Assembly (NCBI GenBank): GCA_000697665.1
Contig: KL197727.1
Location: 372,001-436,000 of the forward strand
DNA: 64,000 nt
Source of the DNA: Jaapia argillacea MUCL 33604
Lineage: Eukaryota; Basidiomycota; Agaricomycetes; Jaapiales; Jaapiaceae
Reading direction: 5' to 3'
Part shown: positions 1 to 10,668 of the stretch, piece by piece
How the letters are laid out: the number at the start of each line of letters is the position of its first letter
Numbering within the stretch: position 1 is the first letter of the stretch
The notes under the pieces: generated by a model
The model's input: the letters and a program-made list of their open reading frames with translations, nothing else
What the model was told of the DNA's origin: nothing
Databases searched by the model: none
Position numbers and translations under genes: made by a program

Positions 1-2035
1 GTCAGGCAATATAAGAGCCGAAGTGGAGGGGATGAGAAACTGTGGAACCACTCAGGTCCGTAAGCACACCCGTGCCGTTGGGGCCGCAGCCAACCTGGCG
101 TTCCTGGATGATGCGAAGTATAATTATGGCATATCGACAACCGCTCGGTTTCTATCTCACCGATCGCTTGCGGACTCAATCATGCATATTTGGAACGTTT
201 GGTACCACGTACATGACACTGATGCAACTACTGTCGGCTTGACCTACTCAACGGACGCTGAGGGGCCAGCTATTTTTGACTCCAGAACCTTGGAAACCCC
301 CGGTCGCAAACACGCGAGCATCGAAATTGCCCGCCAGGATTTCAACGAACGACCCACTGTCAACCTCGTTCCTTTTGTCGTGACGGACAACGATCTCGTA
401 TGTTGGCGCCGAGTTCACAATGAGTGAAATACAAATTGTACCAACGATTTAACTCAGAGTTGACTACCTGGCTGTGCACGATCTACCCGAATTTCCAATT
501 CAATCAGAAGCGTCCAAAACACGCATGGCCGCCACCGCGTCATACTTTAGCGCCATGCGTTTCGGAAGGAGCCACTGGGTGCAGTTGCGTCGTTGTAGGC
601 GTCTCGCTAAGGGGGTGGGTGCACTCTGGCGGATGCTCCCCTCGCACCCAATGGCTCTCACTCGATGTCAGAATCGGGGCCCGAAGCTGAATATCGCCGA
701 GACTTTGCCGAGCAAACCTCCTGTTGAGGAGCGTCAATGGATGGTAGAATACATACAGGGTGTACTGAAACCGACCAGAGGCCAAGGAGGTCAATGAGAC
801 CAGTGAAACCGGTAGCTGAACCTCGCACAAGACTCCCAATTCCATTGGTACCGAGCAGGCCGGTCCCTGGGAATGCATATGAATCGGTCGTCTCACTGTC
901 AAGAATCCTGAGTCCCCGCCAGTTTGAGAATGCAGGGCACGCCGAAGGCAAGGGCCTGGCAGACAGGATGATCTGCTCGATCAGAGAAGGTGTTTGCCAA
1001 ATTCTGCCGTCGGTGACTATCGATAACAAGCACTCATACAACCCTAAACAAGAGAAGAAACTTCCAGAGTTTTATATCAGCATGTCGTCTGATCTGAGTG
1101 TCGGCCGGAGTGGCCAATGATAGCGCTGTCTGTGGCAAGTCCGCAAACACAGACCTAGGTTTCGCCGCTACAAGCGGCACATTGGGTGAAACATCATGAC
1201 CTGGATGTTGTCCCGAAGTATGGACCTTGCTGAAATGTTGAACTCCGAAGGGGATGGACCGGCGATGTCTACGCCGCGGTGGGTGAGCACTGCGAACACC
1301 CACTGGTATAAGAATAGCAAGGTGGCTTACGTTGAGAACAGGATGACCAGCCGAGATAAGTGCTATATTCAGATCCACGAGCAGTCGCTTAAGCGAACTG
1401 GGCTCGTGATATCTCCATGGGTTGGTCAGGGTTGGTCCTATGAAGGTTCCAGGACGAGAATAAAGTCGTTCGTTCCTCATCAGGATTCAACCTGAGTAAG
1501 ATCAGAATTCAAGAGAAAAGGAAGACTTTAGGGTTGCAGCGAGACATCACCGTTGGGGTTCGAATGAGGAAGAAGGTATGGGACAGTGCCGAGACGTGAG
1601 CGTGCCCGCTCCGATGTTGGAAGGGCACGACACAATCAGACTACCGGTTCAAGGACACTGGGGATGCGGTAACTGGTCAACGCAAGGATTTCCGCGGATG
1701 GTATGTCCCTCCGATGCGCCGCGAAAGAGCAGCCCTGATACTCAGGAGGGCACTGGGTCACATAGCAGACGCAGACATAGCCCTCCTACTTTATTTTTGT
1801 GCTTGACGACAGTACTTGTAGGCGTACGAAGCACATTTGTCTGGCAATCTTCAATAGTAGGTGGTGCTGACTGGGTGGACTCACTTCCCATATTGGGAGA
1901 AGCAGTGTGAATTCCTCAATCACTGAAGGTAAATCAGGACGCGCATCAAGGTGATTAACTCGGCACCTTAGGAAGCCGACATGGTGAATGCGCTGGACTA
2001 TGCGACAGCGAGGTATTGTACAACGAGAAGAACAC
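1..2035. other. Gene-poor left flank, no recognised gene
   Basis: Several overlapping open frames of about 90-150 codons exist on both strands, but none resembles a family I know. None is supported by a convincing chain of donor, branch and acceptor sites. The open frames on opposite strands shadow each other, which is expected of non-coding or decayed sequence with about 50% GC. No terminal repeats, transposase or reverse-transcriptase motifs were seen. The stretch may hold a lineage-specific gene, a non-coding transcript or an old decayed element. I cannot tell these apart. Confidence 0.5.
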
Positions 2036-4139
2036 TCAATCCTGGAGAGAAGGAATGAAAATTATTAGTACCGGATCTACAAGTCGAAGAATGGCGTGAC
2101 ATACCCAGAGTTTGATGAGGCCATCCCATGAACCGGTGACCACTTTGGACTACCGGCAACAAATATCATCAGTGCTGTGGAAACTCCGACGTAGCACAAG
2201 TACTCACTGTCTCATGGGGTAGCCATTCATGCGCAATAACGACCTTGTTGTGGGCTCTCAGACGTTTCTTCACTCGGCCCGTCTTCCATTCCCAGAAAAC
2301 CAGGTTGCCTTCTGCGTCTCCACTACTTATCCATTTCCCATCGGGACTGAAGCCTACTTGACAGGCGTAGCCAGCTACGGTATGTCCGGCGAATCGTTTC
2401 TTGCGATTCTGGCGGAACGTGTCCGTACTGTAGATTAGGATTTGATTGTCCAAAGATTGGGCAGCGAAGTATTTTTCTGGAATGGGGCGTTAATTTGGGC
2501 GCAGGAGACGTCACCGCATGGGAGCTTACTGGAAGGATGCAGAGTAACGGCAGGCATAGAATGCATGTACGGCTCGGCAATGTATTTGATAACAACAGGA
2601 ATATCCCAATCCCAAGCGCGGATGGTTTTGTCGTCAGAGGTCGTAACGAACCGGCGATTGTCGTCGACGAATGTGATTGTATTGACGGGTCCTAAATGCT
2701 GATCATACTCCTGTGTAATTTCACCAGAGTTCATATCATACTACAGGACGCGGTGGAATTTAGCAACAGAAATTTCAAGAATACGACAGGACGAACCTGG
2801 ATGATTTTCTTGTCACTCATTCCTGCCAAGAATATGTGTTGCTTGTCTTCGTCTGGATGGAAACGGATACAATAAGGTATCTTCCCGTTGCTAAACCGCT
2901 GCAGGCATTGCCCGGTTTCTGTATCCCAAAGTTTCATCTGCCTGTCGTACGAACATGAGAGGAACTTTCGACCGTCATTGGAAAAGGTGACATCTTTAAC
3001 CGCCTTGACATGCCCGTGGAACGTGCGCAGACAGTTGCCATGAGTATACACGTCCCAAAGCTATTCCAAAGGCTCAGCGCTGGTCAATCCAAGAGGAGAT
3101 GAGGGCTTACCTTGATCTTAGTGTCCATAGATCCGCTGAGCATGAGATGTCCAGTAGTGGGGAATAGTCGAATAACGGAAACGCCGGCAGTGTGGCCAGT
3201 CCATGTGTGTACACAGACTTTGGGTATGAAGCATTCCTGAGAGCCGGGCTCTTCCTGTAATTGGGGTGCCTCTGAGAATGGGGGGTGCATATACGTCCGG
3301 CCTTGGTAGTCCGTCATCGACTTTCCATGGAAGACTGTAGTTTCTTGGCCAGCCGTTCCTCGTTTCGGCTTCGCCTTCCTGGTCTTTACCACCTCCTCTG
3401 GTTCGTCGTCGTCGTCATCTTCCTCGTCCCCCTCCCCTTCAATATCAACGCCCTCGGGAAGAAGACCCTGCGGCTCATCTCCATCCCATGATGCCCAAGG
3501 CCCCACGTATGCACCTTCACCATCAACAACCTCCAGGTCGCCTCTGGACTTCCTTTTCCGCTTCAACTCATTCTTTTTCTCCCTGGAGACTCTCATTGTG
3601 TCAATTGTAGCCGTGCCATTAGCAGCCGCAGCTTCTATGTTTCCCAAGATAGCTGGTGCATTGGGGTCGACTGAGGGATTGGCAGAATAACCGAGTATGG
3701 AGTAGGTCAGATGTTGCTGTCGGAAAGAGTGTTCCGACATCTCTTGTTCTTCAACGTGACCCGCCAAAGCATTTTGCGTAGCAAACCGGTTTGTAGGGCC
3801 AAAGGGATTTTCGGGTCCCTGGATTGGTAGTGTCATGGAGGCAAGTGGGATATTGACATTCATTTGGGTGTCTGTCGGGCGAGTAATGAGAGAAGTTTGA
3901 TTTAAAGGATCCTAGGAGGAGATAAGCGACTGTATGCTAGTCATTATCGAGTGATTCCTACTGACTTCTGAAAGAACATCGGGTGCTGCTTGTGCGACAA
4001 TTGGAACAGAGGATGAGTCTCCGACACGGAGCCTCTTTGTTGCCGGTATCGAAGAAATACCAAAGACATCTTGGTTGTGAGACACTGACCCAGTATCGTC
4101 GTCAGAAGAGTATCCAAGAGCCAGAGACATGTTGTGCAA
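2036..4139 (-). CDS. PRP17: Pre-mRNA-processing factor PRP17/CDC40, WD40 splicing factor
   Basis: This is the second-step splicing factor that joins the catalytic spliceosome in the nucleus. The N-terminal half carries the family signature around GPENPFGP, followed by a basic and acidic stretch (KRKRKS, then [14 protein letters not shown]). The C-terminal half is a WD40 propeller with clear repeats such as [42 protein letters not shown] and [13 protein letters not shown]. Seven exons can be joined with canonical introns. The last intron (2042-2104) leaves only one Asp codon before the stop, which recreates the family's usual end, IKLWD. A second ATG nine bases downstream (4130, [11 protein letters not shown]) fits fungal homologues better as the start. 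The gene diverges from the MYB/zinc-finger gene with 142 bp between starts. Identity is firm; exon edges were read by eye. Confidence 0.93.
2042..2104 (-). other. Terminal PRP17 intron, 63 nt, in frame and without a stop
   Basis: The intron starts GTATGT, contains TACTAAT as branch site and ends CTCCAG. Its length is exactly 21 codons and it holds no stop in the frame of the upstream exon. Splicing gives the conserved end LWD; retention would insert 21 mostly hydrophobic residues before the same Asp and stop. Confidence 0.7.
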
Positions 4140-4281
4140 GAGATTGACCGCGCAAGTTCAAGCCTCGCTCTTCAACGCCACCGCACCGGCAAATAGCTGC
4201 GTGACAAGCTCGGTCACATCTGCTTCCGGTTACTTAGGGGAATGACATGGCACTGCAGACTTAAACGACTTAAACACTTGG
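4140..4281. promoter_or_regulatory. Short divergent promoter between PRP17 and the MYB/zinc-finger gene
   Basis: Only 142 bp separate the two start codons, so both promoters and both 5' leaders must lie here or overlap the genes. No TATA box or known operator was identified. Confidence 0.5.
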
Positions 4282-6696
4282 ATGCAGGTGAATGCGACGA
4301 GAAACGTCGGGCGACCATGGACCCCCCAAGAGGACGACCTTTTGAAACAGGCGGTTGCCATTCACGGCGAGAACGATAACTGGAAGACCGTAGCGCTTTT
4401 CGTTCCAGGACGTACGAACAAGGCTTGTCGCAAGGTATGCAATGTGCATCTCCGGGATCCCGGATATTGGGGTCATTCATCTAACGATGCGTCTGCCAGC
4501 GTTGGAGGCATTCTCTATGTCCAACAGTAAAAAAGTCCGCTTGGACTCAGGAGGAGGATAATCTATTACTTCAACTATATGGGAAACATTCGACCAAGTG
4601 GTCCCTCATCGCACGCCAAATCCCAGGCCGAACTGACGATGCATGCTCCAAACGTTACCGCGAAGCTTTGGACCCATCTTTGAAGAAAGATGAATGGACT
4701 GCGGAGGAGGATCTCTCCCTTACCCAGCTTCACGAACGGCTGGGTGGTAAATGGGGGTTGATTGGCCAGGAACTCAATCGCAGTGGGTTGGGATGTCGCA
4801 ACAGGTGCAGCACTCCTTGACTCGTGCTTCACTTCCCATATAACTCGCACTATCTTCAGATGGAGGTTACTGTCCCGAAAGAAATCGCAGACGCATCCCT
4901 GTGTGAACGAGTTCTCAACTCACGATCATACCGATGCCACTGTACATCGTGACATCGCTGCTTCTGGTGTGGGCTCCTCCATGTCATCCAGAGTACCTCA
5001 TCCATGGCCTTCCTTTGACGTCGATCCAACGACACTCTGGTCCCCTTGTAGTCCTAGCACCTCCACGGCCCCGCTACCCCGGATAGGCGGAGTTGATTCC
5101 CCTCCAGCGCCGACTCAGGGTCTATTGTCGAGATCACAGACTCCCCCTCCTTTCCAATATACCTCATCGTCTCTGAGTGCAGCTTTGGCACCACCGGATC
5201 GTCCTGCACTTTTGCACGGTGGGGTGCCCTCCGTAGCTACAACAGACGGTGACGGTGCTGGCCCTTCAAATCAATCTCCCGTGGGCGATAATCGAGAGCC
5301 ACCTGGATCTGTGATGCCGCTCAGCGCCGATCCCTCGTTGGTACCACAAGACCGCCACTCCGAAAGAGGTGATGTTGATCAGGATACTCATCCTATGGAT
5401 GCAGAATTTGATGATCAGTGCGACTATTCACGAGAGGCAACAGTTCATCCAGAAGATTTCCGCCATACAGATGACTTGGGGCTCTCCTTCCCCGATCCAA
5501 CTGATCCAATGGCCCTTTGTGCGCCTGGCTTGGTCCACCCCCAAGTAACATACTGTAGGCCATCCACGTCTGACTTATCAAATCCGCCTCTCGTCCCCTT
5601 ACCTTCTAATCCATCGCACTCCGCTCTCTCCTCCGACACGAGGGACCTCCCTACTTCTGACCCTTCTTCGCCTCAGCTTCCGTCACTTTCGCGAGACCAC
5701 ATACCTCCACGGTCGGGTCCGTCACAGCCCTCTCCAGGACCATCCGGATCCCCCACTGAAGGAACTCCTTCCAATCCAACCTCGTCATATTATCGCGATC
5801 GGACTACTCAAAATCCTCGGCCCCACCCCCGCCGACGCAAGCGGGCGGATGAAACCCCTTTGCGACTTGACTCAGAACTTCCCGCTTCATCTGAGTGAGG
5901 TTTTCCCTCAGAGCTGTGTATCCAGTGTCATATGCTGACGAGGCCCCCCTCTTAGCCCATCGATCAAGGCATACGCCTGCGGCCACCCAGACTGTTGGCC
6001 ATCGACTTCCCCCTCCACTTTGTCATGTTTTGCGACTTCTTTCGAGCTTTCTGAGCACTGCAAAGTTTCACATACTGATATGACTGGGGTTTCCCTCATC
6101 GATACAGATAGGCCATTCAGATGTGGGTTAGCTGGCTGCGGAAAGGGTTGGAAAGTGATTGGTTTATTCCTCGGGTACTTTCTGATCTGACGCGAGTTTT
6201 GTTCAGAGTCTGAATGGCTTGCAGTACCACCTCCAGATGTGGGTCTTGAGAATAACCTCCTTTACTCCGCACCGCCCTTCTTACGCACTTGGTACAGCTC
6301 GAAGGCCCATTTCATCGCCGCATTACGATCTACGCAGCCTTCATCTTCATCGGATACATCTTGTGCTCCTGGCCTGGAGACTTCAGAGATGCCGCACGTT
6401 GTCAACACTACCGCTATCAATATCCCTGCACCAGAGAATAAGCGAAAGAAGTCCCATTCCTGTCCCCACCCTTCATGCCCAAATGTATACAAGCAGCTGA
6501 GTGGTCTGCGATATCATCTGCAACATGTATGTGCCCTCGGCTTGTAACGCCCTCTTCCTTTCTTCTCCCGCGTCCCTTCCAATGTGTCGTCTTGGAAGAT
6601 ATGTTTATGCTTCTCCCATAGGCTCATCACCACCACCTTCCCGTTCAACTTTCCGATGTTCCTCCTACTCTCGCACGGAAGATGAAGCAGAAGTGA
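4282..6696 (+). CDS. Putative transcription factor: three MYB repeats joined to SFP1-type C2H2 zinc fingers
   Basis: I read seven exons: 4282-4434, 4500-4804, 4860-5894, 5956-6154, 6207-6238, 6298-6526 and 6622-6696. All introns are GT..AG, all phases match, and the product is about 675 residues. Residues ~11-155 form three MYB/SANT repeats (starting RPWTPQEDD, SAWTQEEDN, DEWTAEEDL), each with spaced Trp and a GRT-type recognition helix. Residues ~160-497 are a Pro/Ser/Asp-rich disordered linker. Three C2H2-like modules follow: an atypical one (CGHPDC with distal His pair SEHCKVSH), then CGLAGC with YHLQISKAH, then CPHPSC with YHLQHAH. It ends PPTLARKMKQK, as in fungal SFP1-like factors. SFP1 in yeast controls ribosome biogenesis and cell size. 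The alternative is two genes, the second starting at an internal Met such as MSSRVPHPW (4981); the frame is open across that point. Confidence 0.72.
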
Positions 6697-7026
6697 GCTT
6701 TGGAATAGGGTTTATCCTCGTCGTATCTGCCCAGTTTCTACTATCGCTAAGTGCCTTGCTTTGGACGTTTGGGAGATCGTCTCGTTGCTTCCTTGATAAG
6801 GATTCTCTTACTCAGTGTTTCTCACCTCTTGGGGTATCGGTCGAACGATCATGTAGCAAACAGGCCGATACTTAAAAGATATCAATTCGCAGGAGCGCTC
6901 CCATGATGAGGGGAGAGCATGCAGACAATAACCGCGACGACTTATTTCTTGGAGGTATCATTGTCTGCAATCGGTAGCTAAAGTATCTCAGAGCGAGGAA
7001 GACACCAAGGGACCGGAATTGTGGAA
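6697..7026. other. Intergenic, convergent 3' ends
   Basis: This stretch lies between the stop codons of the zinc-finger gene and SGT2. It holds no supported gene and presumably carries both 3' untranslated regions and polyadenylation signals. Confidence 0.5.
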
Positions 7027-8323
7027 TCATCGCCCGCCAGCACCTGGGCCTGCTGCACCCAAGTTTTGCGCCCTAGAGGATCCCTCAGTTGAGCGACAGA
7101 AAACAACTGGACGGGATGACTTACAAATCTCTCAATGTGGGATCGGACATCAATTCTGACATGGACGGCATACCGCCACCCGATTGCATACGGTTCATCT
7201 GGGTAGAGTGGGGTGTCAGCGAATCTATCAGATGTGGGAAGAGCTTGAAACGTTACCATGTTCGATACCGCGGGGTTACTCATCAATCTCTCCATACCCC
7301 CGTTTTGCATCATTTGTTGGGCCATCTGCATCATCATGGGATTGTTCATGAGACCTGCTAAGTCTGGCATCCCCCCTGCACCCCCTCCATCATCACTTCC
7401 CATACCCATATTCCTCATCATGTCTGCCATTCCACCAAGACCTCCAAGGCCAGCTCCAAGGCCAGCTCCAGCTCCTGGACCAGACGTAGCGGGCTCTTCT
7501 GAAGACAGGGGAGGCAACTCATCCTCGTCCTCGTCTGGGACGATGCGTGACTCGGCGTTCTGCAGTCCCGATTTCAGGCTGGCATTAGTGGGATCGAGTT
7601 CGAGACCACGCCTGAACGCTGCGGCAGAGGCCTTGTAGTCCGATAAACAATATTGTGCGTGGCTACGGGGAGGCATGAGTTATACGAATGGTAAAGGTCG
7701 AGTTGTCCTTACCCTAACCGGTGGTATGCCTTCACAAATGAGGGATCTGCTGCAATGGCTTTCTCTGCGTCTTCGGCCGCGCGAAGGTATTCACCTTTGC
7801 TGGAATATGCTGCTGCGCGATTCGAATAGTACACAGCATTTGTGGGATCGCTTTCAATGGCTTTGTCGTAGGATGCGATGGCTTCGTCGTACTTCTTGCT
7901 GGACATCAGGGCATTCCCGCTCTGTTTGTGCTTTTCCGCAGTTGCCTTATCGCTCTGGGTCGGCACTTTGGGACGAGGGGGAGCAGATGTAGAGGGGCCA
8001 GCTGCTGTCTGCGGAGCAGATCCGGGCCCAACCCTGTCCCGAGTCTTTAAGTAAACATCGAAGATGGTCTTCAATGTAGCTGGCTTTATGCTGAGACGGT
8101 CGCGTTGCTGATCATCCGTTGGATCAACTCCGAAGGCCTCTCCAATGCATTGAACTGCGATTGATCATGTCAGATCCGTTCTACACGAATTTTAAAGATC
8201 GGAAAACGCACTAGCGACCTCGAGACTCTCTTGATCATCCTGCTTGACGGTACCATCCTGTATGGATTGATTCAGAAAGTCAATAATGGACAGAACGAGC
8301 TGCTGTTGCTTGGAGTCCGACAT
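7027..8323 (-). CDS. SGT2: SGT2-like co-chaperone with TPR repeats (GET pathway)
   Basis: This is the small glutamine-rich TPR protein that hands tail-anchored membrane proteins from Hsp70 to the GET4/GET5/GET3 system in the cytosol. The N-terminal homodimerisation domain (MSDSKQQQLVLSIIDFLNQ and VAIQCIGEAF after the first intron) binds ubiquitin-like proteins. Three TPRs follow (HKQSGNALMSSKKYDEAI, AVYYSNRAAAYSSKGEY, HAQYCLSDYKASAAAF). Then come a Gly-rich stretch and a Met/Gln-rich C-terminus (MMMQMAQQMMQNGG) that should hold the hydrophobic client. Introns lie near 8160-8213, 7686-7733, 7202-7258 and 7082-7128. The final splice gives the end RDLAQNLGAAGPGAGGR. The start fits the conserved MSDS N-terminus. 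The gene diverges from PRP19 with 94 bp between starts. Confidence 0.93.
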
Positions 8324-8417
8324 TTCGAAGACGTGTTCTGGATAAACAAGTGTCAACAGACCTGTTCGCTGTTGAATACATTGACGACGCGTCTGTGCTC
8401 TGCTCGAACCTTCCAGT
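8324..8417. promoter_or_regulatory. 94-bp divergent promoter between SGT2 and PRP19
   Basis: Both starts are firm because both N-termini match their families, so this 94-bp gap holds both 5' leaders and the core promoter. No TATA box is visible. Transcription start sites may lie inside the opposite gene. Confidence 0.6.
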
Positions 8418-10045
8418 ATGTTTTTCTGCGCAATTTCTGGTGAGCCACCTCAGGACCCAGTTGTCTCTACGAAGTCTGGCCATGTATATGAACGTCGCCT
8501 GATACAAAAGTACATCACCGACAATGGCACCGACCCCATAACTGGCGAAAAATTGGAGGAGTCCGACCTCGTCAGTGTCAAAGCTAGTGCGTATATCCGG
8601 CACAGTCAATGACAAGAACTCGCACATTTACCTTCGCTCTCCTCAGGTCCAAATGCCGCTGCTCCTCGGCCTCCGAGTCAGTCGTCTATTCCCGCACTTC
8701 TACACACTCTGCAAAACGAGTGGGATGCCCTAGTCCTGGAGACTTTCACGCTCAAACAACAATACAACTCCACTCGCCAGGAGTTGAGTTATGCGCTGTA
8801 CGCTCAAGACGCGGCCACCCGTGTAGTGGCGCGTCTTATGCGAGAGCGTGACGCGGCGAGAGAGTGAGTGTAGTTGCACTTGTTAAGGGTTGCAGAGTCA
8901 CTCACACCCCGTTTAGGGCCCTTGCCAATGTGCAGGCATCTATGGGTATCAGTCCCAGTGCACCGGCTGGTGATGTCGAGATGGAAGAATCCAGCGAGAT
9001 CACTGGTTCTTTACCTCCAAGTGTCGTCGCGCAAATTGATGAAACCCACCAAACTTTGTCTTCTGCTCGTAAGAAGCGAAAAAATCCACCAGATTATATT
9101 ACACCAGCACAAGTCAAAACATTCACACCCAAACACACTATCCCTTCCCTTCACTCTTCCTCCCCTGCCGGCATCACCGCCCTTGCCGTTTCCAGAGCCA
9201 ATCCATCACAATTTCTCACCGGTGGTAACGACAAGATTGTCCAGTTGTATGACAGAAGCACGGATAAAGTCCTCGCGTCTCTCAAAGGACACACAAAGAA
9301 GGTCAACCACGTCGCCTTTCGCGAAAGGGCTGGAGAGCCAACCCTCTTGCTTTCAGCTGGTGCTGACAAGATTGCGAAGATCTGGTCACACGACGAAGCA
9401 TCTGGAGAGTACATCCCGAAGCTTACGATTCGGTCCCACAAGGGGGAGCTGTCTGGTTTATCCATTCACCCAACCTCGACAATAGCCGCCCTTGCATCTC
9501 TTGATAGAACGTACTCGTTACACGACCTCACCAATTTCAAACAAGTGTTTACTTCACCAGTGAACGACGAGCCTTTCACCTCCCTCACCACCCACCCAGA
9601 TGGCATGCTGCTGGCTTTGGGTACCCCCACATCAACTATCCAGATATTCGACGTTCGGTCTGGTGCTGTTGCCGCGACCCTCACCCCCGACAACAGCACC
9701 CCATTCACTGTGCATACCATCAGCTTCTCAGAAAATGGGTACCATCTGCTCGCACCCGATTCGCTATCGTCGATGGCAATCTGGGATCTACGTAAACCGA
9801 AGGTCGCGCACTCGATTGCCCTCGGAGATGATTTTAAGATTAACAAGGTGACATATGATCAGAGCGCCCAACTTTTGGGTGTGGCAGGGAACGAGGGCGC
9901 GAGGGTTTACGCACACAAGTCTTGGGAGGAGTTGGTGAGGTTTGAGGAGGGTGGTGAAGTGTCGGACTTGGTCTTTGGCGAGAAGGGTGCGGAGATTTGG
10001 GGCACTAGTGGACGAGAGGTTAGGGTCTGGGGCGTCCCTCAGTGA
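8418..10045 (+). CDS. PRP19: Pre-mRNA-processing factor PRP19, U-box E3 ubiquitin ligase
   Basis: This is the core of the Prp19 (NineTeen) complex that activates the spliceosome and ubiquitinates PRP3/PRP4-type partners in the nucleus. Three exons (8418-8586, 8647-8863, 8917-10045) give 504 residues, the usual size. The N-terminus is a textbook U-box ([41 protein letters not shown]). The short Prp19 coiled-coil region follows ([19 protein letters not shown]), then a WD40 propeller ([18 protein letters not shown] through VRVWGVPQ). All family features are intact. PRP17, another catalytic spliceosome factor, lies about 4.3 kb to the left. Confidence 0.95.
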
Positions 10046-10668
10046 TTGTTATCCCCTTGTTTATTTGACTAGTAAACTGCTTGTGTATCTGCCATCGCGC
10101 TTCGCCTCTCTCGAATGTCATGCCAGCTCTCGCGCTCTCGAGTACTCGCTGTGCTCGCCCTGAAACTAACTTGCCTGGAGCGTTGTGATCGTGAAAGAAT
10201 ATCGATGTTTCAATCTCGCTCCAGCATCGATGTGACTCTGTGCGCACGATACCCAGACCAAGTATCATCATATGTTGATTGTTGATCACTTCAAGTTACG
10301 ATGTGAACTTCCACTTCGCAAAATTCCTTTCATCTTCGTTCGATCTCAAGTTCCATTCACTTTGCAGTTTGCACCAGTACACACCTTAAGGACGTGGAAG
10401 AAAGAGCGTGTTGCGTCGTACATGTCATTTTGAGTACATGTGATAACCGTGCGATACAAGGATCATCAGTGCCATAAGAGCAGAACAAACAACCCTATGC
10501 TCAGCAAAAGGATAAGAAGGGGGGGAGGGTAAAAGGGGACAATAATCAAACAAATGGATAAATAAGAATACAATGCAAGTGCCGGGTCATCTGGGTGGCG
10601 AATAGTGTACAGGGGTCATGGATATGCGTGAGGATGGGGGCGTGAAAGTCTATATGTTCGCACTCGAA
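10046..10668. other. Intergenic, convergent 3' ends of PRP19 and the OPT gene
   Basis: No open frame here resembles a known protein. The stretch includes a purine-rich run near 10500-10560. It is probably the 3' untranslated sequence of both converging genes. Confidence 0.5.

Noticed and set aside
1034-1480. 148-codon minus-strand frame
   Set aside because: Composition is rich in Arg/Pro/His, as in random frames of such DNA. No domain and no conserved start context.
1551-1580. GGTTCGAATG resembling a tRNA T-loop
   Set aside because: No acceptor stem or A box at the right distance could be found.
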